This document shows, in pieces, positions 24,533 through 33,625 of a stretch of DNA of 64,000 bases. Every line of letters begins with the position of its first letter. The first letter of the stretch is position 1. Position numbers and translations under genes: made by a program. Under the pieces are notes generated by a model. It saw nothing but the letters and a program-made list of their open reading frames with translations, had not been told where the DNA came from and made no database searches. The stretch is taken from contig NZ_FTPP01000002.1 in NCBI RefSeq assembly GCF_900156345.1, positions 620,001 to 684,000 of the forward strand, given 5' to 3'. This DNA is from Pontibacter indicus. Lineage in GTDB: Bacteria; Bacteroidota; Bacteroidia; Cytophagales; Hymenobacteraceae.

Positions 24533-26830
24533 ATGCAGTTGATACTTAGGTCTTTGTTGCTCTTGGTTGTTGCGACGCTCGCCTGGCTGAGCGTCTGGTT
24601 GCTGATGCCGCCCTCACCGGAACCTGCCACTGCACCTGCCACCGAATTTTCGGCGGAGCGGGCCATGGCGCATGTGCACCAAATAGCCCGGGAGCCGCAC
24701 GCCATGGGCACAGCCGCCCATGCAGAGGTGCGCCGCTATTTGCTTGGCCAGATGGGGCAACTCGGATTGCAGCCGCAGGTACAGGAAACGACGGTGGCCT
24801 GGCAGCAGGGACCGTTTTCTACGGCGGGCTATGTGTATAATTTGCTCGGCCGCATCAAAGGGAGCGCAAGCACAGGCAAGGCGATACTGCTGATGGCCCA
24901 TTACGACTCGCAGCCCAACACCCGCGGGGCCGCCGACGATGCCGCTGGCGTGGCCGCCATACTCGAAACCGTGCGTGCCCTTAAAACGGAGAAAGCTCTG
25001 GAGCATGACGTGATCGTGTTGCTGACTGATGGCGAGGAGTACGGGCTGTTTGGGGCGAGAGGCTTTTTAGAGCATCCCTGGGCAAAAGACGTGGCGCTGG
25101 TGCTGAATGTAGAGGCGCGCGGCAACCAGGGACCGAGCATGACTTTCGAGTTGAGCCCCGAAAATGGCTGGCTGGCCAAGCAGTACGGTCAGGTGGCACC
25201 TTATCCGTTCATCAGCTCTGTGGCCTACGAGGTATACCGCCGCATGCCCAACGACACTGACTTCACCGTTTTCCGAAATGCGGGCTATAGCGGGCTCAAC
25301 TCCGCCTTTATCGATGGCTTCGTGCACTATCACAAACTCTCCGATTCCCCCGAAAACCTGAGCCAGGGCAGTCTGCAGCAGCATGGCGAGAACATGCTGG
25401 CCTTGGTGCGCCACTTCGGCACCGCTGATCTTTCTTCGGTGAAAGCGCCTGATGCGGTTTTCTTTAATTTCATTGGCAAGTGGGTCATTCACTACCCGGT
25501 GTGGCTCAACCTGGTGTGGGTGCTGCTGACGCTCGTGCTGGTGGTGGTGTTACTGCGGATGGTGGTGCGCAAAAAGTTGGCGACGGGCAAGCAGTTGATG
25601 GCGGGCTCGGGTATACCACTGCTTTGGCTCGTGCTGATTGGTGGGGGCGTCTACCTGCTCAACCTACCGGTGCTGCGTTTGCTTCCTTATGCCCATACCG
25701 GCAACGGCGTATACCATACCCATTTCTTCCTGGTAGGCTACTTGCTAGTGGCGCTTGGACTGTTTTTGTGGCTGGCCTACAGGGCGGTGCGTCGCAGGCC
25801 TGTGTTTGGCCTGGTGGCAGGCAGTCTGGCAGGGCAAGTGCCGCCTATGCTGGTGCTATACCTGCTGGTGCCCTCGGCGGCCTACCTGGCGGTGTTCCCG
25901 TTGCTCTTCGCGGTGCTGGGTTATATCGTGGTGCTGCATTTTGAGCTATACCGGCCCGGCCGCGCGCTGGCTTGTGCCTTGGTGGTGGTGCTGGCGGCAG
26001 TGCCGGCTATTTTCTTACTGATGCCGATTGTGCAGGTACTGTTCGTGGTGTTCTCACTGGGCTTGCCGGTGGCGGCTATTATCCTCTTTCTGCTACTACT
26101 TAACCTACTACTGCCCGTGTTGGTGGCCGGCGAGTCAGGTCGCGCTACCTGGGCTATACCTGCGCTCAGTTTGCTGGCAGGTATAGCGGTGTTAGGCATC
26201 GCCATTAGCAAAGAGCAACCCTCGCCCGACACGCCCCTGCACAGCCACACCGCCTACTACTTGGATGCTGACAACCAAACTGCTACCTGGGCAACGTCGC
26301 ATGAGCAACTCAACGAATGGAACAGACAGTTTTTCCCGAAGCCCGAAAAAGGAACCCTGGCAGCGATGTACCCGCAAGCGCAACGGCCTTATCTGCTCAA
26401 CACGGCGCCTGCTATACCTGTGGCCGCCCCGGTAGCTACCGTGCTGAGCGACTCAACGGCGGCTGAAACACGCGTGCTGCGCCTGCATCTGACTTCGCAG
26501 CGACAGGCGTCACATCTGGAAGTGGTGCTGCAACCCGAAGACCCCGCTATACCTTTGCAGGCGACTCTAAATGGGAAAAGCGCTCCTCTGCAAACTATTG
26601 AAGCGCCGAACGGCCAGGTATACCACCTACGCTTCTATGGGCTGCCTCTGAGCAAACAAGTGGAGTTAGAACTTACACTGCCCGCAGGGGCCAAACTCAA
26701 CCTATTGCTCTTCGACCACAGCATCGGTCTGCCGACGCAACTGGTGCGTAAACCCATGCCAGCGCATATCCTACCTGAGCAGGGCCGCGACAGCAACCTG
26801 ACAGTGGTGCGCAAGGCTTATCAGTTCTAA
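24533..26830 (+). CDS. Membrane-bound M28-family zinc metallopeptidase
   Basis: A 765-residue peptidase with an N-terminal membrane anchor (8-25) and an M28 domain (about 40-300). The zinc ligands lie in MAHYDS (His123), GAADDAAG (Asp135 or Asp136) and TDGEEYG (Glu168-Glu169), with later NVEARG and HKLSD contributing the remainder. Then come about nine membrane helices (about 320-560) and a C-terminal beta-rich outer domain. This order matches the ERMP1/Fxna-like group with a multi-span tail. It is likely an aminopeptidase acting in the periplasm. Two inverted CAGGTATAGC copies lie in the helix region. Confidence 0.87.
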   Translation: MQLILRSLLLLVVATLAWLSVWLLMPPSPEPATAPATEFSAERAMAHVHQIAREPHAMGTAAHAEVRRYLLGQMGQLGLQPQVQETTVAWQQGPFSTAGYVYNLLGRIKGSASTGKAILLMAHYDSQPNTRGAADDAAGVAAILETVRALKTEKALEHDVIVLLTDGEEYGLFGARGFLEHPWAKDVALVLNVEARGNQGPSMTFELSPENGWLAKQYGQVAPYPFISSVAYEVYRRMPNDTDFTVFRNAGYSGLNSAFIDGFVHYHKLSDSPENLSQGSLQQHGENMLALVRHFGTADLSSVKAPDAVFFNFIGKWVIHYPVWLNLVWVLLTLVLVVVLLRMVVRKKLATGKQLMAGSGIPLLWLVLIGGGVYLLNLPVLRLLPYAHTGNGVYHTHFFLVGYLLVALGLFLWLAYRAVRRRPVFGLVAGSLAGQVPPMLVLYLLVPSAAYLAVFPLLFAVLGYIVVLHFELYRPGRALACALVVVLAAVPAIFLLMPIVQVLFVVFSLGLPVAAIILFLLLLNLLLPVLVAGESGRATWAIPALSLLAGIAVLGIAISKEQPSPDTPLHSHTAYYLDADNQTATWATSHEQLNEWNRQFFPKPEKGTLAAMYPQAQRPYLLNTAPAIPVAAPVATVLSDSTAAETRVLRLHLTSQRQASHLEVVLQPEDPAIPLQATLNGKSAPLQTIEAPNGQVYHLRFYGLPLSKQVELELTLPAGAKLNLLLFDHSIGLPTQLVRKPMPAHILPEQGRDSNLTVVRKAYQF

Positions 26831-26947
26831 GAGTTTAGCAAAAGAAGAAGGCATTGCTGCACTTTAAGGGGTTTCTTTAAGCAAGGCATAACTTGTGCTG
26901 TGGGGTATACGGTATAGCTGTATATACTACCTTGTGCACCCATACTT

Positions 26948-27502
26948 ATGCTCACCGATAAACTCCTCACCCTGGCCTTTGGGCTCGTGTTCTTGCTGAT
27001 GATCGCCTGCAGCGATGGCCCTGAAGCTAACCAGGCCAAAACCACCACGCCTCCGGCTGTAAAAGAAATGAGCCGCAGCGCCGCCTTCCTCGACTATGCC
27101 GCCAGCACCACCATGCTGCAGGCCGAACTGGCCCGACTGGCCTCGGAGCGTGCCCAGTCGGAAGAGGTCAAAGCCCTCGGCACTGAAATGCTCGACTTCT
27201 ACGGCCGGGCTATGAAACAATTGCAGCAGGTTGCCCGGGCGGAAGGACTGCACACCAGCCTGCCCGACTCGCTGGGTTCGGCTGACAGGGCAACAGTGGA
27301 AGAGTTTGGAAAGCTGACGGGGGCCGCGTTTGACGAGCACTACAAAGCCTACGTGTATGAGTCGCAGCAATCGCAGCTGGACCATTACGGCGAGATGTTG
27401 CTCAGAGCGGAGGAAGAGGAAATCAGGAGTTGGGTGAACGAAATGCAGCTGCAATTGCGCGCGCGTCTGCAACTGGCTGCCCAGTACGACAGCGCGAGGT
27501 AA
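26948..27502 (+). CDS. DUF4142 lipoprotein
   Basis: The 184-residue product starts with a lipoprotein signal (LVFLLMIACSDG, Cys at about 21). The mature part is a long four-helix DUF4142 domain: AAFLDYAASTTMLQAELARL, EEVKALGTEMLDFYGRA, FDEHYKAYVYESQQSQLDHY and a final WVNEMQLQLRARLQ. DUF4142 proteins are ferritin-like helical proteins of the cell envelope, of unknown role. The convergent next gene stops 16 bases away. Confidence 0.85.
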   Translation: MLTDKLLTLAFGLVFLLMIACSDGPEANQAKTTTPPAVKEMSRSAAFLDYAASTTMLQAELARLASERAQSEEVKALGTEMLDFYGRAMKQLQQVARAEGLHTSLPDSLGSADRATVEEFGKLTGAAFDEHYKAYVYESQQSQLDHYGEMLLRAEEEEIRSWVNEMQLQLRARLQLAAQYDSAR

Positions 27503-27518
27503 GTATAGCAGGTATAGC

Positions 27519-28187
27519 TTAGCGCCAGAGGTCGGCGGCTTTGCGGGCCATCCGGAAGAAAAGTTCTTTCTCCAGGCCTGCCACTTGGCGGGCTTCACAC
27601 TCGGAGTAGCCGTTTTCGGAGGCGTTGAGGTAGTCATAGTAGAGCTGCGCCAGTTCCAGCGAGTCGTCCTCAAACTGCTCGGTCATGCTTTCGCGCTGCA
27701 GCTTTTCAGGCTCGAAGATCTTGGACGGGTATAGCTTGTCGAGCTGGTAGATCAGGTATTTCTGCGAGGTGTTGTCGGAGCGCTTGCTTCCGCCGCCCAG
27801 CAGTTGCTCCAGCGGCAGGTCATCGTCATCGTCGTATTCATCTTCCAGTTCATCGTCCACGGCCAGTGGCTCATACACAATCAGGTCGAAGCCAGTCAGC
27901 TCCAGGTAATCTTCGAACTGCTCTTTGATGGGCACCAGGGTAGGGGAGTCGTGGTCGGTGTTGAGCACATTGGCCATGTGGAGGGCAATTTCCTTGCCTT
28001 TGTCGCCGGCGCCGATCAGGATTTGGTTAAACTGCGTGAAGTCGCAGCCCAGGTAAATGAACTTGTACTCATCGTCCAGCACAGTAAAGCACCATAGCGT
28101 GATGAACTCTGTATCGTCAATCACAACAGTGTCTATGTAGAGCTCATTTATCTGGATATAATATGGCGCGTACTGTGGAGAGTCCAT
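27519..28187 (-). CDS. Acidic protein of unknown function
   Basis: The start MDSPQYAPYYIQINELYIDT gives 222 residues. The first 115 residues alternate strands and helices (FITLWCFTVLDDEYKFIYLGCDFTQF split by polar turns). A very acidic linker of Asp/Glu (about 131-142) follows, then a helical C-terminal half with QLYYDYLNASENGYSECEA. It has no signal peptide or membrane segment, so it is likely cytoplasmic. No family recognised. Confidence 0.6.
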   Translation of the reverse strand: MDSPQYAPYYIQINELYIDTVVIDDTEFITLWCFTVLDDEYKFIYLGCDFTQFNQILIGAGDKGKEIALHMANVLNTDHDSPTLVPIKEQFEDYLELTGFDLIVYEPLAVDDELEDEYDDDDDLPLEQLLGGGSKRSDNTSQKYLIYQLDKLYPSKIFEPEKLQRESMTEQFEDDSLELAQLYYDYLNASENGYSECEARQVAGLEKELFFRMARKAADLWR

Positions 28188-28277
28188 GGCTGGTTCGGAT
28201 TTTGTTGTACAGTATTTGCGTATACGGTGTTTGTTTGCACATGGCAAAGTTTCTATATAGAAAGTAAGCGAAAGGCC

Positions 28278-28463
28278 CTAATCTTCGTGTCGGTAAATAT
28301 AGTACAATACCCCTCCAAGTGCCGTTACGCCCGCGCGTATGGCCCAGCCAACACCTTCGCCCCACTGGTTAACCCAATTTAGCACCAACAGATTGGCGCC
28401 CGAAAGACCCATAACGAGCGAAACCAGCCCGGCAAGAAGCAGAAACAGTCCGATGAATTTCAT
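28278..28463 (-). CDS. Small two-helix membrane protein
   Basis: The start MKFIGLFLLLAGLVSLVMGL gives 61 residues with a first helix at 2-22 and a second at about 40-56 (AIRAGVTALGGVLYYIYR). It matches the general pattern of short YtpI/DUF-type membrane proteins but no family is certain. An AT-rich region upstream (28500-28600) could hold its promoter. Confidence 0.55.
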   Translation of the reverse strand: MKFIGLFLLLAGLVSLVMGLSGANLLVLNWVNQWGEGVGWAIRAGVTALGGVLYYIYRHED

Positions 28464-28641
28464 AGTGGCTTTTTTAGAAGGTGAAGACCTCAAATATAGA
28501 ATTGTGTTGTAACAGGGAAGCCCCGTTTTGAACAACCTCTATATAGTCCACTTTAAATATAATAAATATTATTTTCAGCACAAGATTTTATGCAAAAAAA
28601 TGCTGGATTGGCAGCTGTGAGGTATAGGATTAAAGCCTGAA

Positions 28642-29649
28642 TCAGGACCAAATGCGCTCCATAAAGCGCTGTGCGTTTCGGTAGGCGAGCTGCTCAAGCT
28701 GCGGTTGGGAAAGTTTGTCCTGAAGCTGCTCCAACAGATAGGTATAGCTGGTGCCTGCGTGCTCGTGCTCCTTAAAATAGTAGGGCACCCGGCTCAGATC
28801 CGGTGAATCGAGGGTATAGAAGTAGTCGGCTCCGAAGCAGATGCTGTTTTCGGCACCTTTCTCAAAGCCATACAAAATGTGCTGCAGCAGGGCCTCGGGC
28901 TGTTCGTTGTTCACGAAGGCCCGCAGAAAGTTCATGCCGATCAGCCCCTGCCGGCGAATAATTTCCTGTGCGATCTCGTCGGGCAGGTTGCGGTTGTGCT
29001 CCCATACCGGCCGGAAGTTGGAGTGGCTGGCCATGACAGGTATGTCGAGCCGCTCACGGTCGATGTGCTCGAGGATATCGTAAGCCAGGGCATCGCTGGT
29101 ATGCGAAAAGTCCACGGCGATGCGGCGGCCGTGCAGGTAGTCGAGCAGCATTTTGCCGTCGCGCGTAATGCCGCGGTCCGTCATGTTGCCGCCCCCGAAG
29201 CGGTTTCCCATATGGTGCGTGAAACTGATGTACAGGAGTCGCTCCACCGCATCGATAATCTTCTCGAGCTTCTTAAAACCCTCTTCCAGCGGTTCATCCT
29301 CTTCGCAAAAGCCCGAGGCGTTCTCGACGGAAGCTACCATGCCAATATCGCCTTTACCGCTCAACGCATTTTGTAACGATGCCGTATTCGTCACCGCTGT
29401 CAGGCAGCTGCGCTCGTCAGTGGCCAGCTTCCGGAATATTTCGGCCTGCAAGTGTGCATAGTGGGTGCTTCCCGGCGCGGTGGCACAATAAATGGCCATC
29501 GTCTGCAGCCGCACGTTGCCTTGCGTCAGGGCAGGCAGCGAACACCCGATCTCGGCCACATTGTCAATAGCGGAATCAGGCACGTCCGACAGGTATACCA
29601 AAAGGTCGCAGTGCAGGTCGATGATGGGCAGTCGGGCAGGAGGTGTCAT
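28642..29649 (-). CDS. Membrane dipeptidase, family M19
   Basis: The start MTPPARLPIIDLHCD was preferred over one 26 codons upstream because the family domain begins here, giving 335 residues. The zinc-binding HxD is seen in DLHCD. Family segments ASVENASGF, SFTHHMGNRFGGG and ITRDGKMLLDYLHGRRIAVDFSHTSD follow, as does MASHSNFRPVWEHNRNLPDE, containing the substrate pocket. M19 enzymes cleave dipeptides, including D-residue-containing ones. No signal peptide is present in the chosen frame. Single gene. Confidence 0.88.
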   Translation of the reverse strand: MTPPARLPIIDLHCDLLVYLSDVPDSAIDNVAEIGCSLPALTQGNVRLQTMAIYCATAPGSTHYAHLQAEIFRKLATDERSCLTAVTNTASLQNALSGKGDIGMVASVENASGFCEEDEPLEEGFKKLEKIIDAVERLLYISFTHHMGNRFGGGNMTDRGITRDGKMLLDYLHGRRIAVDFSHTSDALAYDILEHIDRERLDIPVMASHSNFRPVWEHNRNLPDEIAQEIIRRQGLIGMNFLRAFVNNEQPEALLQHILYGFEKGAENSICFGADYFYTLDSPDLSRVPYYFKEHEHAGTSYTYLLEQLQDKLSQPQLEQLAYRNAQRFMERIWS

Positions 29650-29726
29650 GAAGTTGATTTTTTGTTCGGTGTAAGATACGGAGAAGCAGGGCAGAAGGTA
29701 TAGCTGTGTGCGTTTCCGGTTACCCA

Positions 29727-30031
29727 TCTGTCATTTCGGCGAAAGGAGGAATCAGAAGCACATCAGTCAGGTATAGGAGTGCGAGCTATAGCAGAGGATG
29801 CAGGAATGATTGCCGTTCTCTGCATCCTTTAAAGAGGGACCTTTTTCTATGTTGTCATTCCGACGATAGGAGGAATTTGATATCATACAGGCCGTAAGTT
29901 GGGCGAGAGCGCCAACGCGGCTTTGCTGTGAGTCCTTTCAGTAATCGGGTCCCATGGTTTCACCGCCGGTTCCCGCTGCGCTCGAACCAGCGGTAGCAGG
30001 ATAACAGATTTCTCCTATCGTCGAAATGACA
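29727..30031. repeat. Three copies of a GTCATTTCGACGATAGGAG-type repeat with internal hairpins
   Basis: Copies lie at 29727-29753 and 29852-29880 (plus) and 30005-30031 (minus). The last two face each other and enclose 124 bases that contain ACCGCCGGTTC (29962-29972) opposed to GAACCAGCGGT (29984-29994). A further hairpin AGGATGCAG/CTGCATCCT lies at 29795-29828. This fills most of the 467-base gap between the dipeptidase and the receptor; no gene is seen. It looks like a REP or MITE-like unit. Confidence 0.65.
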
Positions 30032-30070
30032 GAAGAGAGAGGAATAACAAGGAGAATGGTATACAAACAA

Positions 30071-30098
30071 AGAAGCCGGAGATTTCTCCCCGGCTTCT
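30071..30098 (-). terminator. Terminator after the TonB-dependent receptor
   Basis: AGAAGCCGG (30071-30079) and CCGGCTTCT (30090-30098) form a 9-bp stem. Read on minus it follows the receptor stop by about 20 bases and is followed by TTTGTTTG. Confidence 0.75.
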
Positions 30099-30116
30099 CA
30101 TTAAGTGCAAAGTTTC

Positions 30117-32606
30117 TTAGTTGTCAAAGCCCTCATCTTCTCCACCATTCTGCTCGTTTTGTCGGCGGCGTTCGCGGTTGGTACCTTCGCTGTTGAGGCG
30201 GTAGGTGAAGCCCAGGTAGATGATGCGGCTCTGGCGGCGGTTCTCGCTCTCGGTTCTGAACTCGGGGCCGAAGCTCAGGAAGTTGAACTGGCGCGTGTTG
30301 AACACATCCGACACGCGCAGGGAAATGGTGCCGTTCTTTTTGAGGACGTCCTTTTTCATGGCCAGGTCAGCGCTGAACATCTGCTCCATCCGGCCCTGAA
30401 TGTCAGCCATGGGCGAGCGGTAGAATCCAGAAAGCTGGATGTTAAGGTCCTCCCATACCGTAAAAGTAGAGTTCACTTTTGAGTTCCAGCTGAACTGGGC
30501 ATTGCTCAGCTCCGTGTCGCCCTGGGTGGTGTTAAGCTGCGTCCGGAAGCCCGAGATGCTGCCGTTGATGCGCCACCACTTTGTGGCCGGGTAGTTGAAG
30601 CCGAGCTCAGCGCCATAGGCTTTGTTGTCGGAGATGTTTAGGAACGTGGTCTCGGTGGCAGGTATGGTATCGTTATCGACGATCACCTGGGTTGCCATCC
30701 GGAAGCGCTCTATCTCGTCCATCGTGTGGCGGTAAAAGACAGTGGCATTGATGGAGGCCTCGCCCCAGTACTTCAGGTAGCCCAGCTCCAGCGAGTTGAC
30801 GAACTCCGGCTTCAGTTCGGGGTTGCCGTAGTGCACGCTAAATCGGTCTGAGCGATCCACAAAAGGGTTCAGGAAACGGCTGCGCGGCCTGTTGATACGG
30901 CGGCTGTAGCTGAACTGCAGTTTGTTGTCTGGGTTGAAATCCTTGGTGATGAAGAGCGTCGGGAAGAGGCTGAAGTAGTCGTTGCTGCTCTTTTCGCCCT
31001 CCTCGGTGCGCAGGTCGGTCTTGGTCACGGTCTGCTCGGCGCGCAGCCCCACCTGGTAGCTGATGGACTTATACCGGTTGCTGTAGTTGGAGTAGACGGA
31101 GTAGATGTTCTGGTCGAAAACGAAATGGTTGCTCTGATCGGTGCTGTAGATCATTTCGCCGGTCTCATTGTTGCGGTTGAAGAAGCGGGAGTCTTCGTCC
31201 AGGCGCTCGAAGGAGCTGCGGAAGCCCGCCTCAAACTTGCTGTGCTCCGAAATGGGGTGCACATAATCGGCTCTGGCCACTATTTCGCGGTTGGCATCGT
31301 CCACCAGCGTCTGCTGCATTTCTGGGAAGGCGCCCTGCAAGCTGCTTCGCTCGTCGAACAGCGCCACTTCGTCGTCGATGTTGGTGTTGTACACGATGTC
31401 GGCCGTCAGTTCCTGCCCTTTCCGCTCAAAAGTCTGTCGGTAGCCCAGCGTCACGTCCACGGCGTTCTCGTTTTCTTCTTCGGTAGTATTGCGGGTGCGG
31501 GTGTTCACCAACTGACGGTTCTCGTCCTCGAAGCGATAGAAAATGTTGTTATACCCCGTGTCGCGGCCGAAGCGGTAGATGCCGGAGGCTGACAAGGTAT
31601 GGCGCGGCGTCAGGAAATAGTCGGCGCCCAAACGGAAGCTGTGCGAAACGTCTTTGCTGTCGCGTGTGCCCTCCTGTTGGCGGTAACTGGTGCTGTCCTG
31701 CTGCCCGAAGTCGTTGAAGTGGTAGTTGGTCGTGAAGCTGTCGCTCCATCCTGGCCGGGTGCGCTGCCTGAAGTCATAGCCGGAGTTGAGCGACCACTTG
31801 TAGTAGCGGTAGTTCAGGTTGAGCGAGGTGTTGTAGTTGTCGTAAGTGCCAGCCGTGACGGAGGCGGTGCCATTGAAGCCGGGCTTTTTCTCTTTCTTCA
31901 GCACCAGGTTGATGATGCCCGAGGTGCCTTCCGGGTTGTACTTGGACGACGGGTTCGTGATCAGTTCGATGCTCTCGATCAGGTTGGCGGGAATCTGGTC
32001 GAGGGTAAGATTGGAGAGTGCGGAGCGCTTGCCGTCCACCAGAATGGTGACGTTGGAGCTTCCGCGCATGCTCACGTTGCCGTCCACATCCACCGTCACC
32101 GAAGGCAGGTTCTGCATCACCTCGGCCACCGAGCCGCTTTCGGCGTTGATGTCCTGACTCACGTTCACCACCCGCTTGTCCAGCTCGAACGATACGATGG
32201 GCCGCTCCGTCACAATCTGCACTTCTTTCAGTTGCGTAGCACTGCCCCGCACAGGTATAGCGCCTAGCTGTAGGTTATTGTTGGCCGCCGTGATGGCGAT
32301 GTTGGGGATGAATTTGGTTGGATAACCGACTGAGGAAACGCGCAAAATGAAGCGACCCTGTGGTACGCTTGTCAGTTCGAACTTTCCTTCCATGTCAGAA
32401 GTGGCACCGGTTACGACGCTGGAGTCACGGGCGGTAAGCAGCACCACATTAGCAAAACCCAGCGGCGCCTTGGTTTCTTCGTCCTGCACCGTGCCGGAAA
32501 TGCGGCCCTGGGTGTTCGTCTGTGCTTGTCCCTGAGCCAGAAGCGTGGTGCTGGAGATAAATAGTAGGCAAAGAACGAGGAGGAATGGTAAGGTATTGGC
32601 TCTCAT
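30117..32606 (-). CDS. TonB-dependent outer membrane receptor (beta-barrel type PF14905)
   Basis: An 829-residue receptor with a signal peptide (about 1-25), an N-terminal carboxypeptidase-like domain (about 33-115; GRISGTVQDEETKAPLGFANVVL), a plug domain (about 125-240; SVAEVMQNLPSVTVDVDGNVSMRG split by turns, VTILVDGKRSAL), and a long barrel with many alternating aromatic strands. The end (FTYRLNSEGTNRERRRQN...) lacks the terminal Phe of typical SusC but fits the outer-membrane-beta family. No SusD partner is adjacent, so it is not a polysaccharide-utilisation pair; ligand unknown (iron or other small compounds are possible). Confidence 0.9.
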   Translation of the reverse strand: MRANTLPFLLVLCLLFISSTTLLAQGQAQTNTQGRISGTVQDEETKAPLGFANVVLLTARDSSVVTGATSDMEGKFELTSVPQGRFILRVSSVGYPTKFIPNIAITAANNNLQLGAIPVRGSATQLKEVQIVTERPIVSFELDKRVVNVSQDINAESGSVAEVMQNLPSVTVDVDGNVSMRGSSNVTILVDGKRSALSNLTLDQIPANLIESIELITNPSSKYNPEGTSGIINLVLKKEKKPGFNGTASVTAGTYDNYNTSLNLNYRYYKWSLNSGYDFRQRTRPGWSDSFTTNYHFNDFGQQDSTSYRQQEGTRDSKDVSHSFRLGADYFLTPRHTLSASGIYRFGRDTGYNNIFYRFEDENRQLVNTRTRNTTEEENENAVDVTLGYRQTFERKGQELTADIVYNTNIDDEVALFDERSSLQGAFPEMQQTLVDDANREIVARADYVHPISEHSKFEAGFRSSFERLDEDSRFFNRNNETGEMIYSTDQSNHFVFDQNIYSVYSNYSNRYKSISYQVGLRAEQTVTKTDLRTEEGEKSSNDYFSLFPTLFITKDFNPDNKLQFSYSRRINRPRSRFLNPFVDRSDRFSVHYGNPELKPEFVNSLELGYLKYWGEASINATVFYRHTMDEIERFRMATQVIVDNDTIPATETTFLNISDNKAYGAELGFNYPATKWWRINGSISGFRTQLNTTQGDTELSNAQFSWNSKVNSTFTVWEDLNIQLSGFYRSPMADIQGRMEQMFSADLAMKKDVLKKNGTISLRVSDVFNTRQFNFLSFGPEFRTESENRRQSRIIYLGFTYRLNSEGTNRERRRQNEQNGGEDEGFDN

Positions 32607-32851
32607 AGTTTTTTATACGGGTAATCAAAGGAGGTGCTTTTTCGCCTTAGGGTGTAAAGGCAGCAGAGGGAGCGGGAGAGAAAAGTAATAACCGGGGTAC
32701 GCCGCAGTTTTCTTTTAACGGAAATGGCGGTTTCCCCCGGCTCAACTTTTAGCCACAGGTAAGACAAGCCATGGCCGGGAAGGTTTAAACGGTACAGCTA
32801 AAAAACTTAAAAAAATATGCCCGCAGGCTACAAGGTCTGTGTTTCAGTTGT

Positions 32852-33382
32852 TTATCGTGTGATCTTGCTCAGGAAGTCCCACACCACCACACCGGTTGCC
32901 ACCGAAATATTAAGCGAGTGCTTGGTGCCGAACTGCGGGATCTCGAGCACGAAATCAGAATGATGGATCACCTCCTGCTCCACCCCAAACACCTCGTTTC
33001 CCAATACCAAGGCATAGCGCTGCTCTGGCTCAGGTATAAACTCGTTTAGCTTCAGGCTGTTTTCAGCTTGTTCCACCGAGCCAATTACAAAACCCTGATC
33101 TTTCAGCTGCTTCACCAGTTCCAATGTATCCGGCACATGCTCCCAGTCCACCGATTCGGTGGCGCCAAGAGCGGTTTTTTCGATATCACGGTGAGGCGGG
33201 GTGCCAGTAATGCCGCAGAGGTATACCTTCTCGACCATAAAGGCATCGGCGGTGCGGAAAACAGAGCCCACATTATTGAGGCTGCGCACATTGTCGAGCA
33301 CCAAGACTAACGGTATTTTTTTCTTATTTTTGAATTCTTCAACCGAGTCGCGGTTGAGGTCGTCCATGGAAAGTTTACGCAT
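32852..33382 (-). CDS. TrmH-family RNA 2'-O-methyltransferase
   Basis: The start MRKLSMDDLNRDSVEEF gives 176 residues, the length of a bare SPOUT domain. Motif 1 is NVGSVFRTADAF, motif 2 is LVLGNEVFGVEQEVI and motif 3 is IPQFGTKHSLNISVATGVV, which form the knotted SAM site. It resembles TrmH-like proteins that methylate tRNA or rRNA; the target is not readable. An upstream frame extension was rejected because it overlaps AT-rich promoter-like sequence. Confidence 0.88.
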   Translation of the reverse strand: MRKLSMDDLNRDSVEEFKNKKKIPLVLVLDNVRSLNNVGSVFRTADAFMVEKVYLCGITGTPPHRDIEKTALGATESVDWEHVPDTLELVKQLKDQGFVIGSVEQAENSLKLNEFIPEPEQRYALVLGNEVFGVEQEVIHHSDFVLEIPQFGTKHSLNISVATGVVVWDFLSKITR

Positions 33383-33383
33383 T

Positions 33384-33415
33384 GTTTTTTTGACAAAGGA
33401 TGTTTTGACAAAAGA
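33384..33415. promoter_or_regulatory. Two TTTTGACAAA direct repeats before the TrmH gene
   Basis: On plus, TTTTTTTGACAAAGGATG is followed by TTTTGACAAAAGA, so the unit TTTTGACAAA occurs twice about 17 bases apart. The unit equals half of the palindrome at 15289. It lies directly before the start codon, so a repressor role or chance is possible. Confidence 0.3.
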
Positions 33416-33460
33416 CGATAGACTTTTGTTGTGGGTATAGCGTGTGACCATACCTTGGTG

Positions 33461-33468
33461 CAAAGGTA
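33461..33468 (-). promoter_or_regulatory. -7 box for the TrmH-type gene
   Basis: CAAAGGTA on plus reads TACCTTTG on minus, an exact TAnnTTTG match 79 bases before the start codon. Confidence 0.5.
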
Positions 33469-33625
33469 GGGAATTGGGTTGTCTGAAACTTCATATAGGG
33501 CCCCCGCCCCAAGGATTTACAGGATTTTGGGATTGACAGGATTGCCGCAAACTACTTAACACACGTCTGCCCTTCTTGATAGAGGGCCCATACTCCTAGC
33601 AGGGAATCTGTGCACGATTGACACA

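Noticed and set aside
31599-32267. 222-residue plus-strand frame
   Set aside because: It is antisense to the TonB-dependent receptor, whose domains account for the region.
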